Assembly (NCBI RefSeq): GCF_033807715.1
Contig: NC_084607.1
Span: forward strand, 18,912,441 to 18,976,440
DNA: 64,000 nucleotides
Direction of reading: 5' to 3'
From: Cololabis saira
Lineage: Eukaryota > Chordata > Actinopteri > Beloniformes > Belonidae
The position numbers were made by a program, and so were the translations under genes. Numbering within the stretch: position 1 is the first letter of the stretch; each line of letters opens with the position of its first letter. Positions 11,523 to 59,940 of this stretch are shown piece by piece. The notes beneath the pieces were generated by a model. That model saw nothing but the letters and a program-made list of their open reading frames with translations, was not told the origin of the DNA and searched no databases.

Positions 11523-13899
11523 CCTGACATGACTCCACATGAGGAACAGAGTTTCTCCTGGGATGCTGATTTTTAGAAGAAAAAAAATGCATTCTGTATG
11601 AAACACAGTCCCAACTCACAAGATGCATCACTCATAGAATAACTCCCGTTTGGCTTCTATACCAACTTCTGCGGCAAGGTCTTAACCCAAATGTTTGGAA
11701 CTAAACTGAATGTATTTCTGCTTTTCAGAACTGGTATTTTAATGTAGCTTGTAATTTAATGTAGCATGAAGCATTGGCACAAGGAAGGATTGTATGAATT
11801 ACAGACAGTAAAGTATATTATGAGCACATGTTTCTTCAGAGAAGACGGGTTAAAAGTTTCAGTTTGTGCGTCTTCATTTCATTGTATGTTTTCATTTTAT
11901 TTCTCCAACGCATCTTCATTTGTCATCACTATACTTATGTAAATGTTTGTTTATAGTTATGAAAATAGTAAGATATGTCTGAGAAATGATTTAGTTAAGC
12001 TAATGGATAAATGAGCAACAATTAATCATTTCTTATAAAACAAGTAACTGAGGTCTGTCCACATGTGGTCAATCTGGATGCATGCGAGGAAACAGTTTGA
12101 TGCCAGGTGTGAAGACATGCTCACCAGAAGAAATATGATGTCCTTGCTCTGGCACCCAGCCCCCTCCCACTGTGTCCATCCCCCATCTGGTTGCCACTGA
12201 GGTTAACGTCTTTGAGTCAATCACCGACAGGTGGCCCCTCCTGTGACCTGGATGTACTTATCCCCTGAAGTCTGGCGACCCTGACAGGAAGTGATTCCCC
12301 AGGCAAGTGACCTCCCCTGGTGGCCCTTCCTGTCCCCACGCTGCCTGACAGGAAGGAAGGATGCGGTCTGTTGTCCTCAGGCACCTCTCAGTCACTCTCC
12401 CCTCCTCAGCCTCACTGAAGGAACCAGATTATTGATTCCAGGCTCGTCTCTCCTTGTGCTCCCTGCTTTTTTTGTGTCTTTTGCGTTTCGTATCTTCTTG
12501 CTTGTCAGAGAGAGCACCCACTTTGTCCTACTTTCATTCCTTTCTTCTTTTGTCATCTTTTCTGTCCCTTTGAGATATGAGTAAACACTGCAAACAAAAA
12601 CCACAGCATCCCATTTCCCACTCAATTAGACTCAAGAGACGAACAAGTTCCTGGATTTATTGTCTTAGCTTTAATTCCTCCAACTCACAATTGTTTATTT
12701 GTGATATTGTTGCTTTATTGGCCCTTCATTTACATTAAATATGGCAGTCATTTCATGTGGTGAAGTCCCAAGGTTAGGCTTCTGGGTTTAGTCTGTTCTC
12801 AAATGATGCACATGAATTGTGTGAATTACAGGACACCATTTGGTCGTCTTTAGGAAGAGAAGGGGATTTCCAGGCAGACAGAGAAAGAGGCCTGGCTGAC
12901 AACATCAAACATAGTCTTTGTTGTTCTTGGCTGAGGATTAAGAAGAAGAATTTAAAAAAAAAAAAGGTGAGAAGGTCAAAGAAATCATATTTAAGCAGCT
13001 TGGGCATCAGTTGCCAACTGTAGCTGTTTAAAAACATCAAACAGGGGAAAACGTTTCTCATGTGGGATTTGACTGCTTTTTCTGCATGTTTGAGAGAATC
13101 CGATCATACAGTATTGACACGGTCACAGTTGCTGGATTGACATTGACATTGCTGCCAAGATTATAGTAATGGGTTTTCTGTTTATTCCTATGCCAGTTGA
13201 ACGTGCTATTGCCAACAATAACAATATAAATAATAATAATGTTATATTGTATCAGTTTTTTATTTTTATTCTCCATTGTGAAAATGCCAATGAAACTAGA
13301 GTGAAAAAAATTACTTCTCTCAGTCTTTTCTTTAATAATATTTCAATTCAAAACATGTTTTTGGGAGTTAAATTTAAAAAAGTGTATTTTTTTTTAATTG
13401 AGGAGGGGTGGGGGTGGGGTTGCATAATACAGTTTCAGGTTGTTTTTTGGATCCAGTTTTGTGAAAATGAGCTCCATGATGATTAAGGTATCAAGATGGT
13501 TTCTTATTCAGTGCCCCCTAAAACCCACAGGTCGTGTGCAACAGTTGTTCTAACAACCTTTCCAATTACTTTCTTTTCTCTTTTCTTCTTCTGTAACTAA
13601 TGTTGACACCCTCACTGGGCACTAAATAACCCACTTATTGTAAAATGTTCCAGGAGTGTGTTAATTTGAGTAACCCTTTCTATCTTTCTGTGCCTCCCTC
13701 CCAACTTTTCTGAGAGTGTGAAATTCTAAATTTGTTTATTTTTTTCCAAATGCAATTAACTTGGTTAATAAGGATGCAGGAAATTATTACTTTAGTATTT
13801 ATAATGCAAGTGGTTAAAAGTGTTTTTTGAAAAGCATTTCAAGCAATCCTTGAATGGAGTTTGACATTATTTAATCCCAACAAAGCAAATCACATTATA
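11523..13899. other. Non-coding, possible 3' UTR then intergenic
   Basis: If 11204-11522 is a real last exon, the sequence after it is its 3' UTR. No AATAAA occurs in the next kilobase; an ATTAAA lies near 12734. 12120-12430 is a GC-richer patch without a convincing coding frame. The rest is AT-rich. Confidence 0.4.
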
Positions 13900-14008
13900 A
13901 CGACTTTATCCTGTTCAGGGTCACATGGGTGGGCTGGAGCCGGTCTCACTTATCTCTGGATGAGAGGCAGGATAAACCTCTGTACAGGTTGTCACAGCGT
14001 CAATGTGC
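13900..14008 (-). mobile_element. SINE-like teleost repeat, 3' end
   Basis: The text TTCAGGGTCACATGGGTGGG, then CTGGAGCCGGTCTCACTTAT and a ...GAGAGGCAGGATAAACCTCTG body, is the reverse complement of the common teleost repeat that reads GACCTGTCCAGGGTG...GGCTCCAGC...GACCCTG...GGATAA. The same family recurs at 20765, 24868 and 42650. Confidence 0.65.
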
Positions 14009-17000
14009 CGCATGGAGACAAATGAAAAAACAAATGAGAAAACATTCATGTCTCCAGTCACTTTTAAACCACCACCAACTTAACGTGGAAACCTCAGCAA
14101 AAAAAAAAAAAATACTCAGTACGGATAACTCCAAAAATATAAATGAAAAGTGGCCAATAAATGCTATTGAGTAATTGGAAGTGTATCTTCTGGAAAATCA
14201 TACAACTTTAATTTAATGTAAATTTAGAATAAAGTATATCTTCTTTTGTATTCTTCTTCTTCTTTCCGCCTATAAAACAGAATTCAAACAGTTAATAAAT
14301 ATGATATGTATAATTTTGTTTTGTTCTTATTTAATTTGGCATTACAAAAATACTCCACGGGACATTGCAGGACATCAGGAGGAGAGTGTGAAGTGAGTCG
14401 GTGTGATCCCACAGGTGTTTTTCTCTCCGAGGCATGAATTTGCAACTTTATTGCCACCTAGTGCCACCTAGTGGCAATGACGTTGCAACTGTGGTTGAAA
14501 ACGCTTTCTATTCCGTAAGAAGAATTTTTTGTCTTGTTAAAGTTAACAAAAAGGTACAAACCATGGCATTTCTGTCAGTTATTATTAGCAGACTGAGACA
14601 CTTTTTCCAGCTGAGTCCCTCCATTCAGAAAACATCAGCGTTCAAAACTTGAAGTCTGTGTGGGACAGTCTGGACTAAGTAGTGCATCTCTACAGTTGCA
14701 AACTACCAAAAACAAAATAAATGAAGAAATAAATCAACCAAACACCTTCCAGAGGCCAAAAAGATCTTAAAAAGTGGCTCGGTTCGCATCAGAAAGACTG
14801 AGGAAAAAGAAGGAGTGGATAAATGGAAAGTAAAGAGAGAGAAAAATGTTGTAAAGGTTTGTTTGGCTAGGTTTTGCTAAATGGTCTCGGTGGTGCAACT
14901 AATGGTTTTAGGTTTATGTCCAAGCTTCACTGAGAAGTAAGTGGGAACCAACAAATGGCTTGCTGCTGTGTTTTATTCGTTTTCACCCCTTTTTTTTGAG
15001 TGAGAGAGAGGGAAAATGTGCACAAAATTGAAAATGAAGGATGAAATCACCTCATTTAGAGCCGCACATAGCACATCCTGTTACTCCTTTATGTATTTAA
15101 CAGATGTTTAGTGAAGTGAATTTGGAACTGGTTCATCCATTACAAGTTATTCTAGTTTTTCACACTCTAAATGTCAAGCTCACATTTGAAAATCAGAAAT
15201 ATGCTGTCAGCCACTTTAATGCTTTCCCGTCTGTTTCTATCTGTCAGCCCTTCCAGGTTATAAGTGGTGCTTCTCCTGAGCCTCACCAGTCCATTTTGTC
15301 CGTCTTTCATCGACCATCGCTGAGGCATGCATCGCCAGAGCTCTGCTGTGGTCAGATGGCGTCTGTCCCTTCAATAATCCTGGTGTTATCGCTACACATC
15401 AAAGCCTGAAAGGCTTGCATAATTGAGTTAACGAGTGCGTTTTGTATGTAATGTGATCCTTTATTCCCTACGAGGACTGTGGTCACACACTGTGACCACA
15501 GATAGAAGCAAAGTGAAAAGGCCCTAAAGCCCTGCAACAACTGTGAGTTCACTCTGTTGGCCTGGCAAGCTGCACAACACCCTGGACCAGCACCAGACTA
15601 ATGAAAAAACAACACCAGGGGGATGCTGGTGTGGAGCTGGGACCGTAGCGCCATGCTCGCTGCACAACTACCCCGGTCATCACTGGCACTGGCCACAGCG
15701 CCAGTTGTCACGGCTTTAATCCGGCCTGCTGAGTGACCTCATCATTGCCTGCCTGCAGCGGCTGCTGCCATGGCTCGTTGCTGCTGCAGAGACAGAATGA
15801 CCTCACCTACACAACACACATGCACAACCTCACGCAAAGCAGGTTGATACGGTTCTGCGATGTCCAAAACATGAAAATCTGCAGAGAATTGTGTAGTTAG
15901 TAAGTCAAATGTTTTTTATTCAGTCGTTTTATTCAACTTTTTTAATATATTTTCTTTTCTTTATGTTTTAGTAAGCAGAAGCATAATTATATTCAATTCT
16001 ATGACATCAAGGTGTTAATAAAAGGTACAAATGTAGTCAGAAGTCTAAGAAATTATATCTAGTAACAAATGTAACAAAGTAACTACAAGTGAAACTAAAT
16101 CTGATTACACTGAATAAATTAAGAATATTTACTATTAATTGATATAAATACACATGTACATACTGTTAATGATCATATATGCACACATACACACAGCGTG
16201 TGGTGAAAATAAAGAGACACTTGCTCTGTTGGCACCTCCTCCAATCACACACGCCGCCTCCACTCCATCATCCCAGCTGTCACAACTGCAAAAACTCTAC
16301 AAATACACACGCACAATCTCGCATATTCACACTCACCCACACACCCCAACTTTTCCTGCTCACACCTTTTCCCGCTCACCGCGCCTCCCTCCAGTTGGTG
16401 CTCGCGTGCCCACTCTCGCCCTCAGCTTTCATGTAAAGTGTGTACATTTCTATGTGCACGCGTGTGTCTTTGTTGTCGGGGTTCCAGCTGAATCCAGACG
16501 TGAAGTGCCCACCTCTGGGTGTGGAGAAGAAGCGATAAAGCAGAGTGTGTAGCACGTTTTACTACAGCTGCCTGTACTTGAAATATTATGCATTGGAGTG
16601 GAGGAAAAGATTGAAAGTTTTTTTACTTTTTCTCAACTTTGCTCTTTTCCCCAAACGTCCAAGTTGATTCATCTTGCAGCTTGACTTGATGTTGGGCCAC
16701 TGGAGCTCATGATCAGTGTGTGAAATTGCTCCTGTGCTTACCCTGCATGTTTTGGTGCATATGAGGGAGTCCGTGTAACACCAAATGCTTCCTTTTTGAC
16801 AGAAACACCATATGCAAGGTCATAAATCTGATCAGCAGCGCAACAGAATCCAGCAACGCTGTTGTTTGCAGGAAGCACCCCGGATTAGCAAGAATTTATG
16901 ATCGGACCTTGGATAACACACCCATCACTCATGAATACTCCCATTATCCTCCGTCTTAAGCTGACAGATTGGCATTTTTGCAAGTGGAAACAAAAGTGCA

Positions 17001-20000
17001 AGTAGAAACAGAGAAAACATTCAGATTACATTTTACTTACAGGGCCTGTATCCAAATAAATAAAGTTACTTGATTAAGGAGTAGAAATCGGGAGGGGGTG
17101 GGGGGTTATTGCCTGTGTGGAGTTTTTCCATTCTAGTACCCTGGCTCAGACTCTTATGTCTGGATCTTTTAAATGGCCCATGAGGTATGGGCATATATAA
17201 TATTCAACACATCAGATTAGACTTCACTATGACTCCCCGAAGTCTAACTAATGCAGACCCCCTGTTGGGTTACAGCAAAATTAAAAAGGAAATAAATAAA
17301 TAAGTAATGTTTCCACTCTGCAAACTGTGATTATAGAGAGCTTGAAATTGCAAATGTGACATTGAGATGCAGTGGTGACGTCTTTGGAAAGGTAATAATA
17401 AATGTTGTTACCTTTTTTTATGATGCAGAGGAAAGAGAATCAGAACGAATCATATGATGACAGGTTTGAAGTCAGAGCTTGGCTTCACTGGTTTAGCACA
17501 TTAAAATATGGCAAGAGTGTAAGACCAATTTGTTTTCATTTTCTCCGTGACTTGCTTTTACCAGAGTGCAAGCTTCTATTAAGTTTTCTTGGAACTCTGA
17601 GCTTAAAAAAAAATCCTTGCAACAAAATACCTTTTTTTTTTAGTGGATATTCACTCACGCTAGAGATTATCTGAGGAAGTCAAACCTTCAGCAGGAAAAA
17701 TCTCTACACAGAAAGAAACTTTCCGTCTTTTTCATATGGTAACACTTTTGTTTGATTGCGTGTGCATATACAATATGTGCAGCATTTAATTTTAGTTATT
17801 ATAAAAAAGACAGCTGTTGGAAATACAAATAAATAAATTAGTTTTGTTTCAAGGTTTTATAAGCCAAAATGTTTGGTAACTAATATAATGAAATAAAAAC
17901 CATTCAGTGGTTACATTTTGTTTAATCAAATAAAGTCTATACTGTTTTTTGTGGTACAAAACTGTTTACCTTGCTGACTCACAACAGACTTAAAAAATCT
18001 CATAATTTTCCAGTACTCTGTAATGATTGCAGTACACAGAAAAAAGCAACATTCTTTTTAAGAACGATTATGGAAGTCAAAGTATTCAAATAGTCATGGT
18101 GAAACAGCATTTAGATCATGAAGCAAGACACCTGAGGATTTGTTATCCTTCAAAACATGTCTGATATAAATACAAATACATCATCTGAACCAACAGTAAA
18201 CAACTAGTGCTCCTATGTATCTGTCTGTCAAACACACTGTGTTTTTCTTTCTTTAAAATGCCTGAGGGAGTGAATAGGTGCCAGGCACCGCCAGTCCACT
18301 CTTGGCTGCTCTCAGCAAGGCCTGACAAACAGGGTAGCAGGCTGGTGGGACGCCTCCTGCTGCCCCCACTCACCCGCCCCCACTCGCTATCTCAGACCAT
18401 GGGCAGCTGAAAGGCCGAGCCGCCAACAGATCAACAGTTGCTGTGGTTTTTGGATGAGCGACTGGCCGGGCTGCTGCACATCACCCAGCCCACACTCAGG
18501 GCACCTGACCTTGGGTAAACTGACAAATGCCTGGCCTTTGGGTGTGCCTGCAGAGTGATGTGACCCCGAGGCCAGGTTGACCTTATTGCACTGGGCACAC
18601 ACATGCACCCACATGTGTGCAATTACAGCCACACTCCATGAGCCTCAAACTCCCCCTCATAAACTTCCAATTGCATTTGCAACTCCATTTCTCTGACAAT
18701 TTAAGATTGTGGAACATCTCTGAAAATGTTTACATTTAGGAAATGTGCTTCATTAACATTTTAAACTGATAAGATGCCTTCTGAAAAAGTTAATCACACC
18801 ATTTATAGCACATGGCACTGACAAGAAGACTTAACTTTAATTAATGTTTTGCTAATCTTAGCCAACAACAACAATGCTTCAACAAATGCCTCTGAAGTGA
18901 CTCGGCTGTTTTTTTGTGGCCTCATGCTGCCATGCGCTTTGGCAAGGACATTCAAAAGCACATACAAGCGTATGTTACACTGATTATATGTTACGGCCTT
19001 CCGACATATAGCACAGTCGTTTTTCATGTTAACTCATCCTGACAAGGCTGTTAATTTCGCTGAAACCAGGAATGGATTCCAGAGACTCTCTCGATCCTTG
19101 TCCCTGATTCCCTCCAAAATGCCCAGCTGTTGCCACAGTAGACAGCTGCTTTCGGGGCAGAACGAATCTCAGCTGTCGAGGGGAGCTGGGGCTTGGTGGA
19201 TTTCGGGGTTTGTATTCCCTCTCAAACCAATGACACTTTGCTCTGCATGAGGCTGTGTGGACCGTGGTAAAATGTTAACTGACAGCAAATCTAGGCACAG
19301 AAAGCTAATGGCACATGTGTTGGTATGCTTGCACTCAAATCGCTAAATCTGTTTGAACACAGAGTCAAAGGAGAATTACCCCCAAAAAATGTAGTTAACT
19401 CCCTCTTGGTAAAAATACAGCTGGAAATACAAAGAATAGCAAAGGTGTTCAGGTGTGCTGAGATTCTGATCAGCTGAAGTATTGAGGCTAAATCATTTCC
19501 CAATATAATAGAATATTAACAAATTTAAGATTTTTTCTGTATTAAACTCCCAACTAACATGATTCAGAACAGTTTTACTAATGGGATGTCGTTATGTAGG
19601 TTGAACTTCAATCCATCAAACTTGCATACATCTCCAGTATATATCTCCTCCTTCAGTGCAAAGACCTTCATGTAATACACATTTTAAGTCAGGAGTGACA
19701 CAAGTTCCTCTCAGAATCTCCTGCTGTGGGGATCAAATTAGGCTATTGGATTGTGATCTCTGAGCACCTAATATTGAGACTGGATTATCCGACAAAAGAA
19801 AGATAGATGTATTACACACAAATTTCAAAGTGTTTAATGTAATACATCGCCTGAAGCTACACCACATCTGATTATTCGCAGGAGGAACAGGACATAATCA
19901 GAATGTGAGCCTGGTGTTTCCTGCACATGAAGACAATATGTGACTCCCACATTGTTTTCAGATATCAGTAGTTTGGGGACTGATGGAAGTTGTGCCACAC

Positions 20001-20764
20001 TACTATTCAAGGCCACTTTTATATGTATATCAGACTGATTTTGATTGTGTGAGGCATTTCACATAACTAACCTTGTATGGCAGTGTGTTTTTTTATTTTT
20101 TTCGTTTGTTTTTGTTTTTGTTAGTTTTGTTTGAAACTCTAAATCTAATTTATTTTCACGAGACCAATAAGTTAATATTGCAATACTTCTCAATCCAAAA
20201 ATGTATAGGCTTAATAATACAAAATAACTGCGTTCACTTTAAATAAAAACATAAATTGCAAGTCTAAGCGCAGTTCGTTAAAAAGAAATGTCTTGGCGTT
20301 ATGGTTGTGATCATTCTGGTTTGTGTTGCCACATCGACCTCTTGTGGCGATATTTTGAAATCACAATTCAAGCACGCTCCACAAGTGGCCCCATTTCCCT
20401 CCATCTTATTAAGTGTCATGATAATAGACGTAGATTACTTTGACGCTCTCATAACCGGTTGATTATATCTGGCTGTTAGTTAATTAAATAAATAGGTGGC
20501 AATTCAAGTTGATGTTAATGTCCCCAGTTAGGTTAAGTCTTCTCTTAAAAACCTGATCAATATCATTAGAAGCAAGATATGCAAAGGCATTAATGCCAAG
20601 AATCTCATGGGGGAAACAGGTTGCGCCATAATTATTTGCAAATGTGTACATGTTTCTCCTGAAAGACGAATTTCCAACAGAACGATTGAGTAATTTACTT
20701 TCAAAAATCACGTTTCTTAAAGTGGATTTTGAGATTTGAGCCACCAGCTAAACTGGTTTCATCC
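14009..20764. other. Intergenic DNA upstream of rab26
   Basis: No gene was recognised in these 6.7 kb. GC-richer islands in an AT-rich background occur at about 15560-15830, 16210-16440 and 18260-18600. These could be conserved regulatory DNA, but conservation cannot be judged from one sequence. A run of 11-14 A follows 14099. Confidence 0.45.
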
Positions 20765-20850
20765 ATGCGTTTCCATTGCCTGCCTCTGGCTAGTCAGGGT
20801 CACCGGGGTGCTGGAGTCAATCTCAGACATCACCCAGCCAGAGGCAGCGT
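20765..20850 (-). mobile_element. SINE-like teleost repeat, 3' end
   Basis: AGTCAGGGTCACCGGGGTGC and TGGAGTCAATCTCAGACATC match the reverse complement of the repeat at 42650 (GGTTCCAGCA and GTGAACCTGA portion). It is followed on the minus strand by a remnant of the ATGGATG tail at 20765. Confidence 0.6.
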
Positions 20851-21239
20851 GTAGGTACCAGGGGCAGATTTCCCATCTCTCTCCTCTCAGAGCGATCATT
20901 TCTGGCTCGACTTTCTTCTCGTCCTTAAATGTGTGGAGACTGTATGCCCGCCCTGCTTTTAATAAGCACTCTCCTCTCCTCCCAGGGTTCACAACTATAC
21001 ATATTATGTGGATTGGTGTTGACCTTACATACAGTGATAATGTATAAATCTGATTGTGGGGACAATTTCAAGGTAGCCTATAAATTATCTCTCGTTCGGA
21101 TGAAGAGATTATAGAAAATAGACGGGTGGACACCAGATCAGGAGCTGGTAATAATTACCCGAAAAACAAAACTGTATATGGTTTCCTGCATGCATTGGCT
21201 TTTTGATTTAAAAAAAAAAAACACAACAAAACAAAACCA

Positions 21240-21763
21240 TAGTATTTCAGCACCGCGGACAGCGACAGTTATCTTCTCCTCATCGAGAGGAATAGTCTAA
21301 TCAAAGGACATTTTTAGAGTTTTAGACTAAGTTTCACCTCTAAATGTTAGTTCTACAGTTGAACTAGAAAAAATAATATTTGAGGAGTCCAGTTCAACAA
21401 TCCAGCTCGATCTTGCTGTCGAGGTGGAGTTTTGTGCCAGATCACATGTTGCTTGTTGCGGAGCTGCTGTCCTGACAGCAAACAGCCATCGGGAGCAGGA
21501 AGCAGCAGATCGACGACGGGAACAAGCACACTGCGTTTTTGTAACAATATTATCATCTATCTTAAAGTGGAGGTTAGTGTCGTAGAACATGCAACACAGG
21601 TGAAATTTCAGGTGATTTAACTTCACTGTTGCAACTTTTCGGTCCTACCTTCCGAATTTTCGAGTGCTATTTTTGTTTTGTTTGTTGTAGGGTTTTTTTT
21701 TTTTTTGTTACTTTTATTCTGCTTTGATACAAAGCTTGGAAGCAGTTTGGAAAATTTGGACCA
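21240..21763 (+). promoter_or_regulatory. Putative rab26 promoter and 5' UTR
   Basis: This stretch lies directly upstream of the rab26 start codon and is locally enriched in CpG (for example at 21252-21282 and 21430-21540) compared with its surroundings. No TATA box, initiator or clear transcription start can be fixed. The inference rests on position and CpG content only. The ATG context (CCA before ATG, C at -3) is weak for a Kozak site. Confidence 0.4.
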
Positions 21764-56869
<35,106 letters not shown>

Positions 56870-58727
56870 GTTGGGCCCTTTTGATACTTTAAATCTCCTC
56901 ATTAATTTCAAATGTTTTGTGTTATATCCGGCCACCCGTCACTCTTCTTCCGCACGTTACTTGAACAGACATCATGGTTCGTTCATTTATGTGGAACAAT
57001 TTAAGATTTCAGTCAAATCTGAAACTGGTTAAATATGTTTTCATCACACTAACTAAATGGCCACATGTAGTGTGACAGGGGACTTTTCTCAGACATGACT
57101 AGACTGATTTATGGAAAAAGTGCACTTTTTGAAGTACCTGGAGAAGAGAAAACTAAGACTAAAAACCTTTGGTATAGAGACTGCAGGTGACTTTTTAAGG
57201 ATCATCATTTTTAGCTGTGAGTTCAGACTTTATTTTCTTTATGGACTGGAGAAATTACTTGAATATAGATCCAACCTGACAGGACTGCAATGACTACAAA
57301 AAAGGGGCAAACCATTAGACTTAAATTTTGGCAAAGTGTGGAATATGTACCATTGAAACCTACATTTAAGACGGGTCCAATGGCCTTCCAGTATTCTGAT
57401 GATATTTAAAAAGAGTTGATTTAAAGACTATTCCTAAGTGTTATATAGATCATATCACCGATTGTAATTTAATAGGGGAAGGAAGCATTTTCCTTTAGCT
57501 TTATTTTATGAGTCCCTGTGGGATTATTTGTTTTTTGCATGTAATTAAGATCAACTTTTATGAGTCAGTAGGTATGCACAGTTCAGTAAACAGTGATCAG
57601 CTCATGTTATGACATCAAACATCTTTTCAATAACCCAAAAAGTAGGACTTTGATGGTTTTTCTGTGTGGCAGGAAACCATTATGGCGAGAGCATGCAACA
57701 TCCCTGTGAGTCTCGTGGCTCTGAAACAGAACTAACCGCTGCGGCGCCTGGTCTGCCTGTTAGCAAAGACTGTTAAATGTTAACGCTTCATTCACTCTGA
57801 CAGCTCGTGCCCAGAAAACAGATTAGATGATGAAAGATGAAGGTGATCAAGAGCACATGCATGACTGGTTTGTATAACAGATGCAACCAGATCGACTTAG
57901 AATGAGGATATGGCTCCATTTTTAAATGTAGTTTGTCTTCTAGAGTACAGTTTACAAATTAGCCCAGTGCTAGTTGTCCAGGCATATTCTCTTTATTGAT
58001 TCAACTGCCTAAAAGGAAAAAGACAATTCAGTATGAGCCTGACGGGAAATTTGTGTGCAGTCCAGCAAATGATTCCTCCATGGGATGTCTGGTTAATCAG
58101 TTCTGAGTCTGATTCGATTCATTCTGTGTTCACAAACAGCAAGGCAAACAACAACTATAACAATGAGACTGAGCTGGAGAGATAAGACCATCTCAGCTGC
58201 ATGCTTTGCAAAATGTACTTAAACCATATAAAACCATCAGATCTCAATCATAAAACTTACACAGACATAATTTGTGCATAAACTGTTCACAGAGCTTAAT
58301 TTGCATTCTTGAAAATGTTAAAAGTTCAAAACGTATAGGTGTGAACAAAATGTTCTGTCGGCCACCACGCTTAAGGACTCCACATAAACACTGCTCGTCA
58401 TTCTCAGAATGTATGTTCATGCGTCCTGTTGTTTGTTTTTTATGCAGATACTATGAAAAATGTATTTTACACATGAGGAACATTTTTAAATTGTATCTTA
58501 ACTGATAGGAATTTTATGTATTGAAGCTTCAGATTATTCTGTATTTGAAGGCTACCTTTGTCCGCAGGTTGGTTAATTGGAGGTTTAACGTTTGTGGGCA
58601 AACAAACTTTACATAAAATAAAATAATGGGAGTTAAAGAGCTCTAATTTTGATTCTTACACAACATTTACTTAAATATGTGTTAAAAACTAAACATCTCA
58701 TAAAAAAAATATAGCACATGAGATTAG

Positions 58728-58815
58728 AATAGAATAGAATAGAATAGAATAGAATAGAAAATAGAAGACTTTATTGATCTCCCAGAGGAGAAATTCAGTC
58801 GTGCAGCAGCCAAAA
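58728..58815 (-). mobile_element. LINE 3' tail with AGAAT repeat
   Basis: On the minus strand, CTGAATTTCTCCTCTGGGAG then ATCAATAAAGTCTTCTATTT, followed by TTCTA repeats. This is the usual teleost LINE 3' end with a pentanucleotide tail. Confidence 0.7.
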
Positions 58816-58816
58816 C

Positions 58817-58905
<89 letters not shown>
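58817..58905. repeat. (AT)n microsatellite, about 88 bp
   Basis: An almost pure TA run directly beside the LINE 3' tail. It can form a cruciform and is a likely length-polymorphic or assembly-sensitive site. Confidence 0.97.
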
Positions 58906-58912
<7 letters not shown>

Positions 58913-59557
58913 GTCTATGCTTGAGGGTCCCACCTGTGGTTCACCAGTGACTAAATCACTGAATTTCACTTAGCTGCTAAGTTTTTCATATCCTTAATAA
59001 TTATACCTTTTGATTTACTGCTGCATTGATGCACTTGTTCACCGGTGGGACTGTTGCAGTCTCTCACTCTCACTCACAGATGAAAAGTATCCTTAGGAAA
59101 CAGATTTTCTAGCTTCTTCCCGACTCTGCACACCCTTCCCTCCCTTTCCCCAATCCCACCACCCCTCTCATATTCAGCCAGTGTCCCATTACACAGAAGA
59201 AAAATGTTGGTTGAAAACTGCAGATGCCTGCTGGCACACCGCTGCCTAACGAGCACTAACTCATGTTAATGAACGCTAATGGCGATGAATGCCTCTCTCA
59301 GGGATGAATTAGAAGGGCAAATAAATTTTCCTTTTACACCCTGAGACCCGCTCCTCTCAGTACTGTGTCACTGTCACGCCAACAAGGACACATTTAAGAA
59401 AGAAAAGCTTTAATGTCATTGAAGCTAAAAGGAGAAAGCCTTCATGTTTTGGCATCAGACGTTAAGTCAAAACAATCCATTTTATACTCTGTTATGCTGC
59501 TTCTTAAATATTCAGCTGCTTTCATTCGCATCATGTAGTATTTTAAGGTTTTCGAAG

Positions 59558-59940
59558 TAGGGCTGCAACTAACAACTATTCTGATAGTGGATTAGTCATA
59601 AACTATTGAAACAATAAGTCGACTAATCGGATTACGAATCTCATAATTGGTAAATGGCTCTTATGTAGTTCTCAGCTTTTAAATTTTGCAAGGGGTTGTT
59701 CAAAGGATGTGCTAATTAAAAATAAAAGACAATAAAGATGGACACTTAAAAATACATCTTTTAAATGAACTTTGCTTCCTGTCGCCATGGTGGAGTTGTA
59801 CTCTGTGCAATTCATGGATGGATGAAGGGTGATGCCTCACTGTTTTTTTTATTTATTTATTTCTTGCCAGGAACAGTCAACAAATAAATTTGTTGGCAAC
59901 TATTATTTTTCATCAACATCGACTAATCATTGCACCCCTA
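59558..59940. mobile_element. hAT-type MITE
   Basis: The left end TAGGGCTGCAACTAACAAC and the right end (reverse complement TAGGGGTGCAATGATTAGTC) are inverted repeats of a very common teleost hAT family with GACTAAT subterminal motifs. The flanks TTTCGAAG and GTTTGAAG agree at 6 of 8 bases, an eroded 8-bp duplication. 383 bp, non-coding. Confidence 0.82.

Noticed and set aside
58724..58969. Frame with long Tyr-Ile repeat
   Set aside because: It is a translation of the AT microsatellite.
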